DNA from: an uncultured Granulosicoccus sp.
Lineage (GTDB): Bacteria > Pseudomonadota > Gammaproteobacteria > Granulosicoccales > Granulosicoccaceae
Length of the DNA: 64,000 bases
Direction of reading: 5' to 3'
NCBI GenBank assembly: GCA_947495035.1
Contig: CANLXI010000029.1
Location: 1-64,000 of the forward strand
This document shows positions 27,207 to 38,137 of this stretch, one piece after another. The notes below the pieces were generated by a model, which searched no databases, was not told where the DNA came from, and was given only the letters and a program-made list of their open reading frames with translations. The position numbers and the translations under genes are program-made. Numbering within the stretch: position 1 is the first letter of the stretch; the number at the start of each line of letters is the position of its first letter.

Positions 27207-28202
27207 ATGACGTTTTCTGCCTTGTATTTGCTACCGGCTCTGGCTTTCGTGATTCTGCTGCAAGGATCACTCGTCACAGTCAGAGGCAATCTCCAATACA
27301 GATCCAGACGCTTTCAGCGACGGATACGAAGTCGAGTGCTGTTCTTTCGCGCTCTCGTCGTCAGTCTGCTTGTGGCAACGGCAATCACCAGGTTCTGGCC
27401 ACTACCCGGACTACCTTCTCTGGTTCAGGGAGTCCTCATTGCCACCGCCCTGATGATTCCGTTTGCAATCTACGCACTGTATGTGCGCCTGACCTCTGGC
27501 AGCAGCAAACAGTCTCACGCGGATGATGAGCGGCATGAACACTCTGCAGAGACCAAAGACACGACCACAGAAGCGACAGGCGACTTGCCAGGCCGCGAGA
27601 AGACACTGCAGGACAACAACGCAATGGCGGCCACCAGCCTGCACAGTCAGGAAAGCGAGAGCAATGAGTCGGCGCTCGACCAGACTCTCAGCGTCGGAGA
27701 ACAACTGGAGACGCTCGACGAGCTCGTCGACTTTCACGATATCGGCAACGAAGAATATTCTTCCAACTCGGGCAGTTCACCCGGAGAGGCTTTCAATCCA
27801 CTGGAGAAGGCCATCGCCATAGCCCGAGAGGGAATTCTGGAAGAACCTGCCATCCGGGACTATTCACGCGAAAACCTGCCAGCCAGAAGCAGCGCGGAAC
27901 TGGCCGAGATGGTTGTCAGGCTGCGGTCCGACAAGATGAAGCTGCAGAAGCTTGTCATTGCACAAAAGGCGGTTATCGACGCCGAGAAACAGGCACACGA
28001 CAGAACGAAGGTCGTGGTCAAGGACGCAATATCGGTAATGCGCCATGCGCGACATGGACAGAGAATTGCGGAAAAGATCGCGCGTCGCGAACGAGCCGAA
28101 CGGCAGCGACTCGAGAAGGACCTGGACAAGGTCAAGCGCCAGCTGGACAACGCTCTCTCGACCCTACCCACTGCGCCCAGAACAGAGGTCGAAGAAGCCT
28201 GA
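27207..28202 (+). CDS. Membrane protein with C-terminal coiled coil, not recognised
   Basis: A 331-residue protein I do not recognise. Three hydrophobic spans lie at about 4-22, 46-63 and 74-93, separated by a strongly basic segment (YRSRRFQRRIRSR, 31-43). Residues 100-225 are polar and acidic with many Ser, Glu and Asp. Residues 229-317 form a charged, Ala/Lys/Arg/Glu-rich coiled coil (LAEMVVRLRSDKMKLQKL onward). The plan resembles inner-membrane scaffold or tether proteins. The ATG at 27207 begins the first span; upstream in-frame codons belong to the tRNA spacer. It is convergent with purA and ends at a clear bidirectional hairpin. Confidence 0.75.
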   Translation: MTFSALYLLPALAFVILLQGSLVTVRGNLQYRSRRFQRRIRSRVLFFRALVVSLLVATAITRFWPLPGLPSLVQGVLIATALMIPFAIYALYVRLTSGSSKQSHADDERHEHSAETKDTTTEATGDLPGREKTLQDNNAMAATSLHSQESESNESALDQTLSVGEQLETLDELVDFHDIGNEEYSSNSGSSPGEAFNPLEKAIAIAREGILEEPAIRDYSRENLPARSSAELAEMVVRLRSDKMKLQKLVIAQKAVIDAEKQAHDRTKVVVKDAISVMRHARHGQRIAEKIARRERAERQRLEKDLDKVKRQLDNALSTLPTAPRTEVEEA

Positions 28203-28224
28203 AGGGACAACACAAGGTGATACA

Positions 28225-28256
28225 TTCCTGCAGCGCATCGACACGCGCTGCAGGAA
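28225..28256. terminator. Bidirectional hairpin between the membrane protein gene and purA
   Basis: Perfect 11-bp arms (ttcctgcagcg and cgctgcaggaa) around a ten-base loop, placed midway between two convergent genes. Likely ends both transcripts. Confidence 0.6.
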
Positions 28257-28275
28257 CGACATCAGGCCTGATCGA

Positions 28276-29586
<1,311 letters not shown>

Positions 29587-29687
29587 TTACTGTCTCGAAT
29601 TTCTATTGACTGATGGGGTTTATGATAATGCTGCGCCGCCTGAACATGTCGATACGTCCCACGACCGTATCACCAAGGCAAGCTGAA

Positions 29688-30908
29688 TCACGACTCGATG
29701 GCATCAATCTGCCAACTTCCGTCGCGATGAACGAGTACGCGATCACATTGGCAGTCCACGGCTGCCATGGAAGATCCCGCCAATGCCGTCACTACCCGCT
29801 CTCCGGATTGCCTCAGCTGACAAATCCGCACCCATAATTCATGATCCATGGTGGAATCCACCCAGATGCCCCGGTTTGCCGGGGCCATGTCATCACTTCT
29901 GGCGTACCCGGCCAAGGCCAGGTTGATCAGATCACCACTGAATCCGGTCGCAGGTCGCGCGCGACCAAACAGCTCGCCAATGGCATCGTAACGTCCACCG
30001 CGGGCGAGCTCGAATCCGGCCTTGTCGTAGAGCGTGAAGACAATACCGGTATGGTACCGATAACCACGCAACTCGGCCAGATCAATGTGCAACTCCAGCT
30101 CGGGATGGATGACCTTGACGGCATCGGTTACTGACTGCAGGTTGTCGAGCGCCTCCTGTACCGCGTAACCGGCACCCGTCAGCGCCTCACGGGCTTCGAG
30201 CAATACGACCGAACTCTCCCCCGCAAGACCTGCCAGATCCTGAAAATAGCGGCTCACTTCTGCCGATACGCTGGCAGCCTCGAGCAGTTCCTGCATTTCC
30301 GGCAAGGAACCACGCAACAGAACCTGAAACAGTGCCTCCGACAGTTCTGCATCCAGGCCAGTGTCCTGAATCAGACCACGAAAGACACCGACATGCCCCA
30401 GATCCAGCAGCAGCGCCTCGCTGCCTACACCTGACAGCAACACATTGTTGAGCATCAACTGGATGATTTCCGCATCGCTGGCAGGCCCCGGATGCCCGAA
30501 CAGTTCGGCACCGAACTGCAGAGGTGTACGGCTGCCACCGGCACCGTCGCTGCGTGCGCGCAAGACGCTTCCCACATAGAAAAGCCGATTGGGCAATTCA
30601 TTGCGCATGGCATGCGCGTCGATACGCGCAACCTGTGGCGTCATGTCGGCACGAACACCCAGAGAACGTCCATTGTGCTGATCAATGAACTTGATGGTCT
30701 CCAGATCCAGGGTCTCACCCGTACCGGTCAACAGACTGTCGAGATACTCGATGAGCGGCGGCATTACCAGCTCATAGCCCCAACGATAGTTGTTGTCCAT
30801 GATCTGCCGGCGCAGGGTTTCCACGCGCCAGGCGTCCTCCGGCATCAATTCATTGACGCCATCGGGCAGCAGCCAGCGTTCGGTACGCGGATCGTTTGCG
30901 GTTTTCAA
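29688..30908 (-). CDS. hisZ: ATP phosphoribosyltransferase regulatory subunit HisZ
   Basis: A 406-residue HisRS-like protein without tRNA charging ability that assembles with short-form HisG to start histidine synthesis. The class II synthetase fold shows in motif 2-like LFYVGSVLRA and in the histidine-binding region GYRYHTGIVF. Its presence implies a short HisG elsewhere. The start is a TTG, because an in-frame stop lies one codon upstream; this TTG is four bases after the DUF2065 stop, so translation is probably coupled. The placement next to purA is conserved in several gammaproteobacteria. Confidence 0.92.
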   Translation of the reverse strand: MKTANDPRTERWLLPDGVNELMPEDAWRVETLRRQIMDNNYRWGYELVMPPLIEYLDSLLTGTGETLDLETIKFIDQHNGRSLGVRADMTPQVARIDAHAMRNELPNRLFYVGSVLRARSDGAGGSRTPLQFGAELFGHPGPASDAEIIQLMLNNVLLSGVGSEALLLDLGHVGVFRGLIQDTGLDAELSEALFQVLLRGSLPEMQELLEAASVSAEVSRYFQDLAGLAGESSVVLLEAREALTGAGYAVQEALDNLQSVTDAVKVIHPELELHIDLAELRGYRYHTGIVFTLYDKAGFELARGGRYDAIGELFGRARPATGFSGDLINLALAGYARSDDMAPANRGIWVDSTMDHELWVRICQLRQSGERVVTALAGSSMAAVDCQCDRVLVHRDGSWQIDAIES

Positions 30909-30911
30909 AGC

Positions 30912-31097
30912 TCAGCGCACTAGTGTTAGCAGGATGACGCCCGCAATCATACTGCACAAGCCGATGATCCGCATGCGGCTATCGGGCTGTTCCAGCATGA
31001 CACGGATGGCGTTCTTGTATCCGGCCGGGTTGATGAATGGCAGCAAGCCCTCGAGTACGAGTACCAGACTGACGGCAGTGAGTATCTCGACAAGCAT
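30912..31097 (-). CDS. DUF2065 family small membrane protein (YjeT-like)
   Basis: A 61-residue protein made of two hydrophobic spans (LVEILTAVSLVLVLEGLLPF and GLCSMIAGVILLTLVR) joined by a short polar turn (QPDSRMR). It matches E. coli YjeT in length and in the LVLEGLLPFINP-type first half. Function unknown; in E. coli the same gene follows hflC, as here. The ATG at 31095-31097 is chosen because upstream codons in frame fall in the hairpin region. Confidence 0.85.
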   Translation of the reverse strand: MLVEILTAVSLVLVLEGLLPFINPAGYKNAIRVMLEQPDSRMRIIGLCSMIAGVILLTLVR

Positions 31098-31136
31098 GAC
31101 TACGATGGCATGAAAGTGGTACGGCAGACAAGGCAA

Positions 31137-31165
31137 GACCCCGTCGCCGGACAGCGGACGGGGTC
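31137..31165. terminator. Hairpin after hflC
   Basis: Nine-base perfect arms (gaccccgtc and gacggggtc) around an 11-base loop, between hflC and the DUF2065 gene. A smaller second hairpin (gagacc/ggtctc) lies at 31172-31192. Together they may partly end or stabilise the hfl transcript before the small gene. Confidence 0.5.
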
Positions 31166-31200
31166 AGACAGGAGACCGGTCAGGCTGGTCTCGGCAGCTA

Positions 31201-32085
31201 TCACTCCGTTGGAGGAGTGATGGTCGCACCGTTGAAGTACTTGAAGAACTCGGAATCCGGCTTCAGCAGCATCACATCCCCGCTGCCGGAGAATGCCGAA
31301 CGATAAGCGCTCAGACTGCGATACAGACTGTAGAAGTCCGGGTCCTTCGTGTACGCTTCCGCATAGGTTCTTGCCGACTCCGCATCTCCCGTACCGCGGG
31401 TCTGCTCGGCACGTGCATAGGCTTCCGCCAGCAACTCTTCGCGAATACGATCGGCGGTAGCGCGAATCTTCTTGGCTTCCTCTTCACCCTGAGAGCGAAT
31501 CTCGCGGGCAATCTTGGCCCGATCCTGCTCCATTCTGCGGAACACGGATTCACGAACATCACCCGGCAGTTCCACCTTCTTCACGCGCACATCGACGATC
31601 TTGATACCCAGGTTTTCTGCCTGACGATCCACGGATGCCAGTATCTCTTCACGCAGGCTCGAACGAGCCGAAGACACCACTTCCTTGATGGTTCGCTGAC
31701 CAAAGGCATCCTTGACACCTTCACGAACGAATTGAGTGAGGCGGCTGTTGGCCCGAGACTCGACACCACCCAGACGCGTATAGAAAACGCCGGTGTCCTC
31801 GATACGCCACTTGATGAAGGAATCGACGATCAGGTTCTTCTTCTCGTTGGTCAGCACGCGTTCCGGTTGCACATCGAGAGTCAGTATTCGACTATCGAAC
31901 TTGTAGATGCGCTCGACCAGCGGGATCTTGAAATGCAGACCCGGCTCGTATTCCGATTCGGTGATTTCCCCCAGAAACAGCTTGATGGCACGCTCACGCT
32001 CATCGACGGTAAACACCATCGAGCTGCCCAGCAGCAGCAACAGCGCTATACCAATGAGTACTAATGGATTGGCCAGACGGTTCAT
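31201..32085 (-). CDS. hflC: HflC, FtsH protease modulator
   Basis: A 294-residue SPFH/band-7 protein with one N-terminal membrane anchor (about 7-25) and a large periplasmic part. With HflK it builds a cage around the FtsH protease and limits its access to membrane substrates. VDERERAIKLFLGEI opens the SPFH domain; the C-terminal half is a Glu/Arg/Ala-rich helix. The ATG overlaps the hflK stop by four bases, so the pair is coupled. Confidence 0.95.
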   Translation of the reverse strand: MNRLANPLVLIGIALLLLLGSSMVFTVDERERAIKLFLGEITESEYEPGLHFKIPLVERIYKFDSRILTLDVQPERVLTNEKKNLIVDSFIKWRIEDTGVFYTRLGGVESRANSRLTQFVREGVKDAFGQRTIKEVVSSARSSLREEILASVDRQAENLGIKIVDVRVKKVELPGDVRESVFRRMEQDRAKIAREIRSQGEEEAKKIRATADRIREELLAEAYARAEQTRGTGDAESARTYAEAYTKDPDFYSLYRSLSAYRSAFSGSGDVMLLKPDSEFFKYFNGATITPPTE

Positions 32086-33293
32086 CGGACAGTCCCTCTA
32101 TCACGTGATCGAATGTCGTCGCGTGATGGCAGATTGATTTCATTTGGCAGGTCTGAAAAACGGGGAGAATCGTTGCTCAGACTGTTCAAGGGTGATTCTC
32201 CGCCAAGCGCACCTGAATCGGTATTATCGCGTGATTTGTTGACCAGCTGATCAATCGGCAGATACATCAGGCTGTTGCCGTCACCACCGTCCATCAGCAC
32301 TTTGTTGGTTCGACTGAACACGGTTTCCATTGCTTCCAGATACAGTCGCTCCCGGGTCACCTCGGGTGCCTTGGTATATTCACCCAGCAATGACAGAAAA
32401 CGTTCGGATTCACCGATGGCTGCCTGCACCACACGTGATTTGTAGGCTTCCGATTCTTCCAGGGCACGCTGCGCGTCACCACGAGCACGCGGCAGAACCT
32501 CGTTACTGTAGGCCTGGGCCTCGTTGACGAATCGCTCCTTGTCTTCTCGAGCCTTGATGGCATCGGAGAATGCTTCCTGTACTTCCTCTGGCGGCTGAGC
32601 GCGCTCGAGGTTCACTGCCGTGATGTAGATACCGGCCTCATAGGAGTCCAGCACGGCCTGCAGATTGTCGAGTGTGGTATTCCAGACGACGTCCCGACCG
32701 GTGGTCAGCACGGATTCGAGCACGGTAGAGCCGACAACTTCTCGCAGGGCACTCTCGACGACCTCTTCCAGAGTCCTGTCCGGACCACGGACATTGAACA
32801 GATAGTCCTCGGCGCTCTTGATGTTGTATTGCACCGCCAGATCGATATCGACGATGTTCTCGTCCTGCGTCAGAATCTGCTGGTTGGTGAGCTTGGCGCT
32901 GCGAATCTCCTCGACCTCAACTTTTTCCACGGTCTGAAAAGGCCATGGCAGACGCCAGTGAGGACCCGGATTGGTGGTTTTGACAAACGCCCCGAACTGA
33001 GTCACGACACCCGCCTGCGCAGGTTGAATGACGTAAATACCGGAGAGCAGCCAGACGATCCCGACAATACCCAGAATCAACCCGATGCCCTTGCTGCCGA
33101 TGTTGCCACCGGGCAGTCCACCACCTCCACCACTACGAGGAGAGCCGCCGTTACCGCCCTTGTTGCCGGAAACGGAACCAAACCATTTTTTCAGGTTCTT
33201 GAATACTTCATCCAGATCGGGCGGTCCACCTGAGTCCTTGTTGCGATTGCCCCAAGGGTCATTGTTGTTTCCGCCTGGCTCATTCCAAGCCAT
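32082..33293 (-). CDS. hflK: HflK, FtsH protease modulator
   Basis: A 403-residue partner of HflC. The N-terminus is cytoplasmic, Gly/Asn/Asp-rich (WNEPGGNNNDPWGNRNKD), as in other HflK proteins; a membrane span follows at about 75-96, then the SPFH domain (VVTQFGAFVKTTNPGPHWRLP). It lies between hflX and hflC, 39 bases after hflX, in the conserved hfq-hflX-hflK-hflC order. Confidence 0.95.
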   Translation of the reverse strand: MAWNEPGGNNNDPWGNRNKDSGGPPDLDEVFKNLKKWFGSVSGNKGGNGGSPRSGGGGGLPGGNIGSKGIGLILGIVGIVWLLSGIYVIQPAQAGVVTQFGAFVKTTNPGPHWRLPWPFQTVEKVEVEEIRSAKLTNQQILTQDENIVDIDLAVQYNIKSAEDYLFNVRGPDRTLEEVVESALREVVGSTVLESVLTTGRDVVWNTTLDNLQAVLDSYEAGIYITAVNLERAQPPEEVQEAFSDAIKAREDKERFVNEAQAYSNEVLPRARGDAQRALEESEAYKSRVVQAAIGESERFLSLLGEYTKAPEVTRERLYLEAMETVFSRTNKVLMDGGDGNSLMYLPIDQLVNKSRDNTDSGALGGESPLNSLSNDSPRFSDLPNEINLPSRDDIRSRDRGTVR

Positions 33294-33332
33294 AAGGTTC
33301 TCTACTCCAAAGCCGATTAGCCGGCGATTTTA

Positions 33333-34694
33333 TTAACCTCGATGACTGACCGCAAGTGGTCGGCTATCAGGCACGATAGATTCGTCTGTCAACTGATGTT
33401 CGCGCGCAATTCGAGCAAATTCAGTCGTGTCGATATCAAGCAGCAAACTGACGCTGCCATCTTCCTGTGTTACCTCTTCCAGGACAGCCGACGCCGCATA
33501 CAGCTGCGCTCTGAGCCTCCCCTGCGATGGGTCTACCAGCAACCAACCGCTGGTTCGCTGAACGGAAAGCCGATCACCGATTGCCGTGATCAACTCGTCC
33601 ACCCCTTCGCCGGTGGCAGCTGACAGCCAGACCGCCTGGGTCATGTTGTTTTCCGATCGCTCGGTACGTACGGCATGTCCCGACAGATCAATCTTGTTGA
33701 ACACCATCAATTGCGGCACCTTGTCCGCACCAATACCGAGCAATACCTTGTCAACGTCATCCCTGCGCTGCTCTCGTTCCGGATCGCTGTCGTCTACAAT
33801 ATGCAGTAAAAGATCAGCTTCAAGAGTCTCGGTCAAAGTAGATCGAAAAGCATCCACCAGCTCATGCGGCAGATCGCGAATGAAGCCGACGGTATCAGCC
33901 AGAACCGCACTGACCCCACCCGGCAGATCCAGTCGCCTCAGCGTCGGATCCAGCGTCGCGAACAGCTGATCGGCAGCATAGACGGTTTCCTCGGTCAGCC
34001 GGTTGAACAAGGTGGATTTACCGGCGTTCGTGTAACCCACCAGGGCAACCGTGGAAATGCCCGATTTGCCGCGCTTGCTGCGACCCTGCTCTCGCTGCTG
34101 CCTGACCTTCGCCAGCCGCTTCTTCAATACCCTGACCCGCTCATTGAGCAGACGACGATCGGTTTCCAGCTGAGTCTCACCCGGCCCTCTCAGACCGATA
34201 CCGCCCTTTTGTCGTTCCAGATGCGTCCAGCCACGAACCAGCCGAGTCGACAGATGAACCAGTTGCGCCAGCTCGACCTGCAACTTGCCTTCGAAGGTTC
34301 TCGCCCGTTGTGCAAAGATATCGAGTATCAGACTGTTTCGATCCAGCACTCTGACCTTGAATTCGCTCTCGAGGTTCCGTTCCTGACTGGGCGATAATGT
34401 CTGGCCGAACAGAACGACATCAGGCTCATGCTCGGCCAGCAGCAACTTGATCTCCTCGATCTTGCCTGAACCGATGAAATGGCGGGCAGAGGGCTTCGAA
34501 CGACTCCCCACCACGACATCCATGACATTCAGACCCGCAGACCTTGCCAGCTCGATGAATTCCGCACGTTCGTCGTCGATATCCGTCGCATGTTCGACGG
34601 GGCCGTGTCCGGAACGCGCGGCGGCATTACGCCACTGCGCAATATCGATATGTACGAGGAGCGCATTGTCTCCACTGTCGGGACGATCAAACAA
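33333..34694 (-). CDS. hflX: Ribosome-associated GTPase HflX
   Basis: A 453-residue GTPase that binds the 50S subunit and splits stalled or heat-damaged ribosomes. The N-terminal HflX domain includes the Gly-rich linker GGIGLRGPGETQLETDRR. The GTPase domain has GYTNAGKST, DTVGFI and NKID. It uses a TTG start 11 bases after GAGGAG; the following residues FDRPDSGDNALLVH match the usual beginning of HflX, which supports this start. It lies 62 bases after hfq. Confidence 0.95.
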   Translation of the reverse strand: MFDRPDSGDNALLVHIDIAQWRNAAARSGHGPVEHATDIDDERAEFIELARSAGLNVMDVVVGSRSKPSARHFIGSGKIEEIKLLLAEHEPDVVLFGQTLSPSQERNLESEFKVRVLDRNSLILDIFAQRARTFEGKLQVELAQLVHLSTRLVRGWTHLERQKGGIGLRGPGETQLETDRRLLNERVRVLKKRLAKVRQQREQGRSKRGKSGISTVALVGYTNAGKSTLFNRLTEETVYAADQLFATLDPTLRRLDLPGGVSAVLADTVGFIRDLPHELVDAFRSTLTETLEADLLLHIVDDSDPEREQRRDDVDKVLLGIGADKVPQLMVFNKIDLSGHAVRTERSENNMTQAVWLSAATGEGVDELITAIGDRLSVQRTSGWLLVDPSQGRLRAQLYAASAVLEEVTQEDGSVSLLLDIDTTEFARIAREHQLTDESIVPDSRPLAVSHRG

Positions 34695-34756
34695 TCGGGG
34701 GCTGACTCCTCTGCCGGGCTAGGCCCCTGACAAATGGCAGAGCGCCCGGATGGCTG

Positions 34757-35002
<246 letters not shown>

Positions 35003-35255
35003 TTATATCCTAACGGGATGTGCTTATTCACGCAGAAGCCCGTGCGGGTTCCAGACTCGCAAGGGCTTCGGCAGTATGGGAACAGAACCCTGATTGTGAC
35101 CTGTACCTCGGCGTCGTGTCAATGACATGTGCATGACTGGTGCCCGGACGAGCACTGAAACACACTGTACATCAGCACCCGAGCCCCATTAAGTCATGGT
35201 TAAGTGAGCCTTGATTAACCTGCGATTCTGCCTCAAACGCACGGGAACAGACCCC

Positions 35256-36134
35256 ATGACTCGCATTCAAGATACCCTTTCAGCTGCCAATCGCACCCTG
35301 GATCCTCTCATCGATGCCAGGAGGTCTTCACTGACAATCCTGAGCGGTGCTCTGCTGCTTGCATTGGGCCTGGCGCAGCCCGCGGTAGCCGACACGGCAG
35401 CGCCGGATGCTTCAGACGGTTCCTATCGCAGTCAGGAAGGCCCGGTATGGACAGCGGCACAGATCGGCGAAGCCTTGTCCCTGCCCACACTACCCGACCC
35501 GGCCGCCGCCCTGACTCGGCGCAAGAACGCCAATCAGACCGCCAGCCACCTGCAGGATGACTGGTATCTTCAGGACACCTGGATCACTGACATCGGTGTG
35601 CTGCTGTACAACGATGCGGACGATGACGCATACTTTGCCGGTTTCAGCCTGAGCGTCGATGCCGACTCCATCTACACCGATACGGATGTCTATCTGTCAA
35701 TCGATATGCAGCGGGCCTTGCATCCTGTCGAACGACTGCACATCAGTCACGTCTTCCCGCTCTACGGCCAATCAGCTGCCGACGAATACCGCATCGACAT
35801 CGAGCTGCTGAGCAACCATGTGCCAGATCACTACGATCTCATCATCGAACTGCGCGATGCGTACAACCACCAGACGCTGGACAGGGTCGATGCCAGCGAT
35901 TTTTCCAATCTGCACGCCTTGCCCCTGGAATCGAACGAATACGATGACCGCTTCTACGAACCGACGAATGAATGGCCCGGTTCGGATGAGCCCTTCTACA
36001 ACGATGATGTTCAAGTCGCTGTCCGCGCAGGCAGTGCCGGCTGGCTGATGGTATTGGCTGGGTCACTGGCTCTGCTGCTACGCAGAACCCGTGCTGGCAT
36101 GCCCGAGTCCGCCGCTCGCGAGGGTGGTCGGTAG
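35256..36134 (+). CDS. Choice-of-anchor H family surface protein
   Basis: A 292-residue exported protein. An unusually long signal region ends AVAD near residue 45. The core (DDWYLQDTWITDIGVLLYNDADDDAYFAGFSLSVD onward, through DSIYTDTDVYLSID and HYDLIIELRDAYN) matches the domain of choice-of-anchor H proteins as I know it. The C-terminus has the sorting-signal plan: a Gly, a hydrophobic span (about 261-275, GWLMVLAGSLALLL) and then RRTR, like rhombosortase or related anchors. The role is unknown, probably cell-surface display. The ATG at 35256 is preferred over an upstream TTG. Neighbours give no functional hint. Confidence 0.7.
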   Translation: MTRIQDTLSAANRTLDPLIDARRSSLTILSGALLLALGLAQPAVADTAAPDASDGSYRSQEGPVWTAAQIGEALSLPTLPDPAAALTRRKNANQTASHLQDDWYLQDTWITDIGVLLYNDADDDAYFAGFSLSVDADSIYTDTDVYLSIDMQRALHPVERLHISHVFPLYGQSAADEYRIDIELLSNHVPDHYDLIIELRDAYNHQTLDRVDASDFSNLHALPLESNEYDDRFYEPTNEWPGSDEPFYNDDVQVAVRAGSAGWLMVLAGSLALLLRRTRAGMPESAAREGGR

Positions 36135-36235
36135 CGGGAGGGTGCAGGGGGAGCCTTTTCCGAAACGAGCACTTATACTGATCGTATCGCTGCCCACCAC
36201 AGCGTGTTCCGGTGACTTGGAGGAAGCTACACCCC

Positions 36236-38137
36236 ATGGCCAACTATCGTGCAGAGTATCAACGTTCGCTGACAGACCCATCCGCCTACTGGCTGGAACG
36301 AGCCCGGGATGTTCACTGGTACAAGGCGCCCACGCAAGGCGTCGACACCAGCCAGTCACCATTCAATACCTGGTTTGCCGACGGCGAAATCAATGCCTGC
36401 TACAACGCACTCGATGTTCATGTGGATAACGGTCGCGGCGAACAGGCGGCCCTGATCCATGACAGCCCCCTGACGGACAGCCAATCAACCTTCAGCTATC
36501 GCCAATTGCGTGATCAGGTGGCGCAGTTCGCCGGTGTCCTGCAATCCGAAGGCATCAAGCCCGGTGACCGGGTACTGATCTACATGCCCATGATTCCGCA
36601 GGCGGTCATCGCCGTACTGGCTTGCGCACGAATCGGTGCGATCCACAGCGTGGTATTTGGCGGCTTTGCCGCCAGAGAGCTGGCAGTGCGTATCAACGAC
36701 TGCAGCCCCGGAATAATCGTCAGCGCATCCTGCGGCATCGAACCCGGCCGGGTGGTGGAATATCAGCCACTGGTCTCCGAGGCCATTCAGCTGGCTTCCG
36801 TGCCGGTCAGCAGTTGCATTGTGTTCCAGCGCGAGCAGGCTCACTGGGAAATGCAGGATGGTCGCGACAAGGACTGGCATGCTGCCATGGAGTCCGCCAC
36901 CCCCGCAGCTTGCGTACCGCTGAAAAGCACCGACCCGCTCTACATCCTGTACACCTCCGGGACCACCGGATCGCCAAAGGGTGTCGTCAAGGACATAGGC
37001 GGCTCGGTCGTATCGCTCAAATGGACCATGTCAGCCATCTACGATGTTCAGCCCGGCGATGTCTATTGGGCGGCCTCGGACATCGGCTGGGTCGTTGGCC
37101 ATTCCTACATCATCTATGCCCCACTTTTCATGGGCTGCACGACGGTCATGTATGAGGGCAAGCCGGTGGGCACACCGGACGCCGCTGCTTTCTGGCGTGT
37201 GATCGAACAACATCGCGTCAAGGTGCTGTTTACAGCCCCCACGGCTTTTCGCGCAATAAAACGCGTCGATCCGAATGGTGAACTGATGGGAAACCATGAC
37301 CTGTCCAGTCTGCAAACGCTCTTTCTGGCCGGTGAACGCTGCGACCCGGACACCCTGCACTGGGCCGGCAGCAATCTGGGTATTCCGGTCATCGATCACT
37401 GGTGGCAGACAGAAACCGGTTATTCCATCTGCGCCAACTGCCAGGGAATCGAACGCTTGCCGATCGTACCCGGCTCCCCGTCCGTGCCTGTACCCGGCTA
37501 TGACGTACAGATACTGGACAACGATGCCCAGCCTGTACCCAACGGCGAGATCGGCTCCATCGTGGTCAGACTGCCCCTCCCACCAGGAACCTTCGTCAAC
37601 CTCTGGGGGGCGGAAGAGCGATACCGCTCAGCCTATTTCGATCGATTTCCCGGATATTACGAAACCGGTGATGCAGGCTTCATCGACGAGAACGGCTATG
37701 TGTATGTCATGGCGCGAACCGACGATGTCATCAATGTCGCCGGTCATCGTCTGTCAACCGGTGCCATGGAAGAGGCCCTGTCCAATCATCCGGACGTTGC
37801 CGAGTGTGCAGTCATGGGAGTCCGTGATGAACTCAAGGGACAATTGCCCGTGGGACTGGTCATACTCAACGACGGCTGCACCCGATCGCACGAAGATCTG
37901 AGTGCCGAACTGATCCAGCAAGTGCGTAACGACATCGGACCGGTTGCCGCCTTCAAGCTCGTCGCCATCGTCGACAGGCTACCCAAGACCCGTTCCGGCA
38001 AGATCCTGCGAGGAACGCTACGTGCCATCGCCGACTCTACCGACTGGAACATGCCCGCAACCATAGAGGACCCCACCGTGCTGGATGACATCACCCAGAG
38101 CCTGCGCTCGCTTGGACTGGCAAGGAAACCACAATGA
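36236..38137 (+). CDS. prpE: Propionyl-CoA synthetase-type acyl-CoA ligase
   Basis: A 633-residue AMP-forming acyl-CoA synthetase of the acetyl/propionyl group. It activates a short-chain acid to its CoA thioester through an adenylate. The A3 loop [11 protein letters not shown], the WWQTETG motif and the C-terminal catalytic lysine K589 in TRSGKILR (the residue controlled by acetylation in homologues) are present. The N-terminal [16 protein letters not shown] is typical of PrpE. The ATG at 36236 follows GGAGGA. Its stop overlaps the carboxylase beta start (ATGA), which ties it to propionate rather than acetate. Confidence 0.9.
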   Translation: MANYRAEYQRSLTDPSAYWLERARDVHWYKAPTQGVDTSQSPFNTWFADGEINACYNALDVHVDNGRGEQAALIHDSPLTDSQSTFSYRQLRDQVAQFAGVLQSEGIKPGDRVLIYMPMIPQAVIAVLACARIGAIHSVVFGGFAARELAVRINDCSPGIIVSASCGIEPGRVVEYQPLVSEAIQLASVPVSSCIVFQREQAHWEMQDGRDKDWHAAMESATPAACVPLKSTDPLYILYTSGTTGSPKGVVKDIGGSVVSLKWTMSAIYDVQPGDVYWAASDIGWVVGHSYIIYAPLFMGCTTVMYEGKPVGTPDAAAFWRVIEQHRVKVLFTAPTAFRAIKRVDPNGELMGNHDLSSLQTLFLAGERCDPDTLHWAGSNLGIPVIDHWWQTETGYSICANCQGIERLPIVPGSPSVPVPGYDVQILDNDAQPVPNGEIGSIVVRLPLPPGTFVNLWGAEERYRSAYFDRFPGYYETGDAGFIDENGYVYVMARTDDVINVAGHRLSTGAMEEALSNHPDVAECAVMGVRDELKGQLPVGLVILNDGCTRSHEDLSAELIQQVRNDIGPVAAFKLVAIVDRLPKTRSGKILRGTLRAIADSTDWNMPATIEDPTVLDDITQSLRSLGLARKPQ

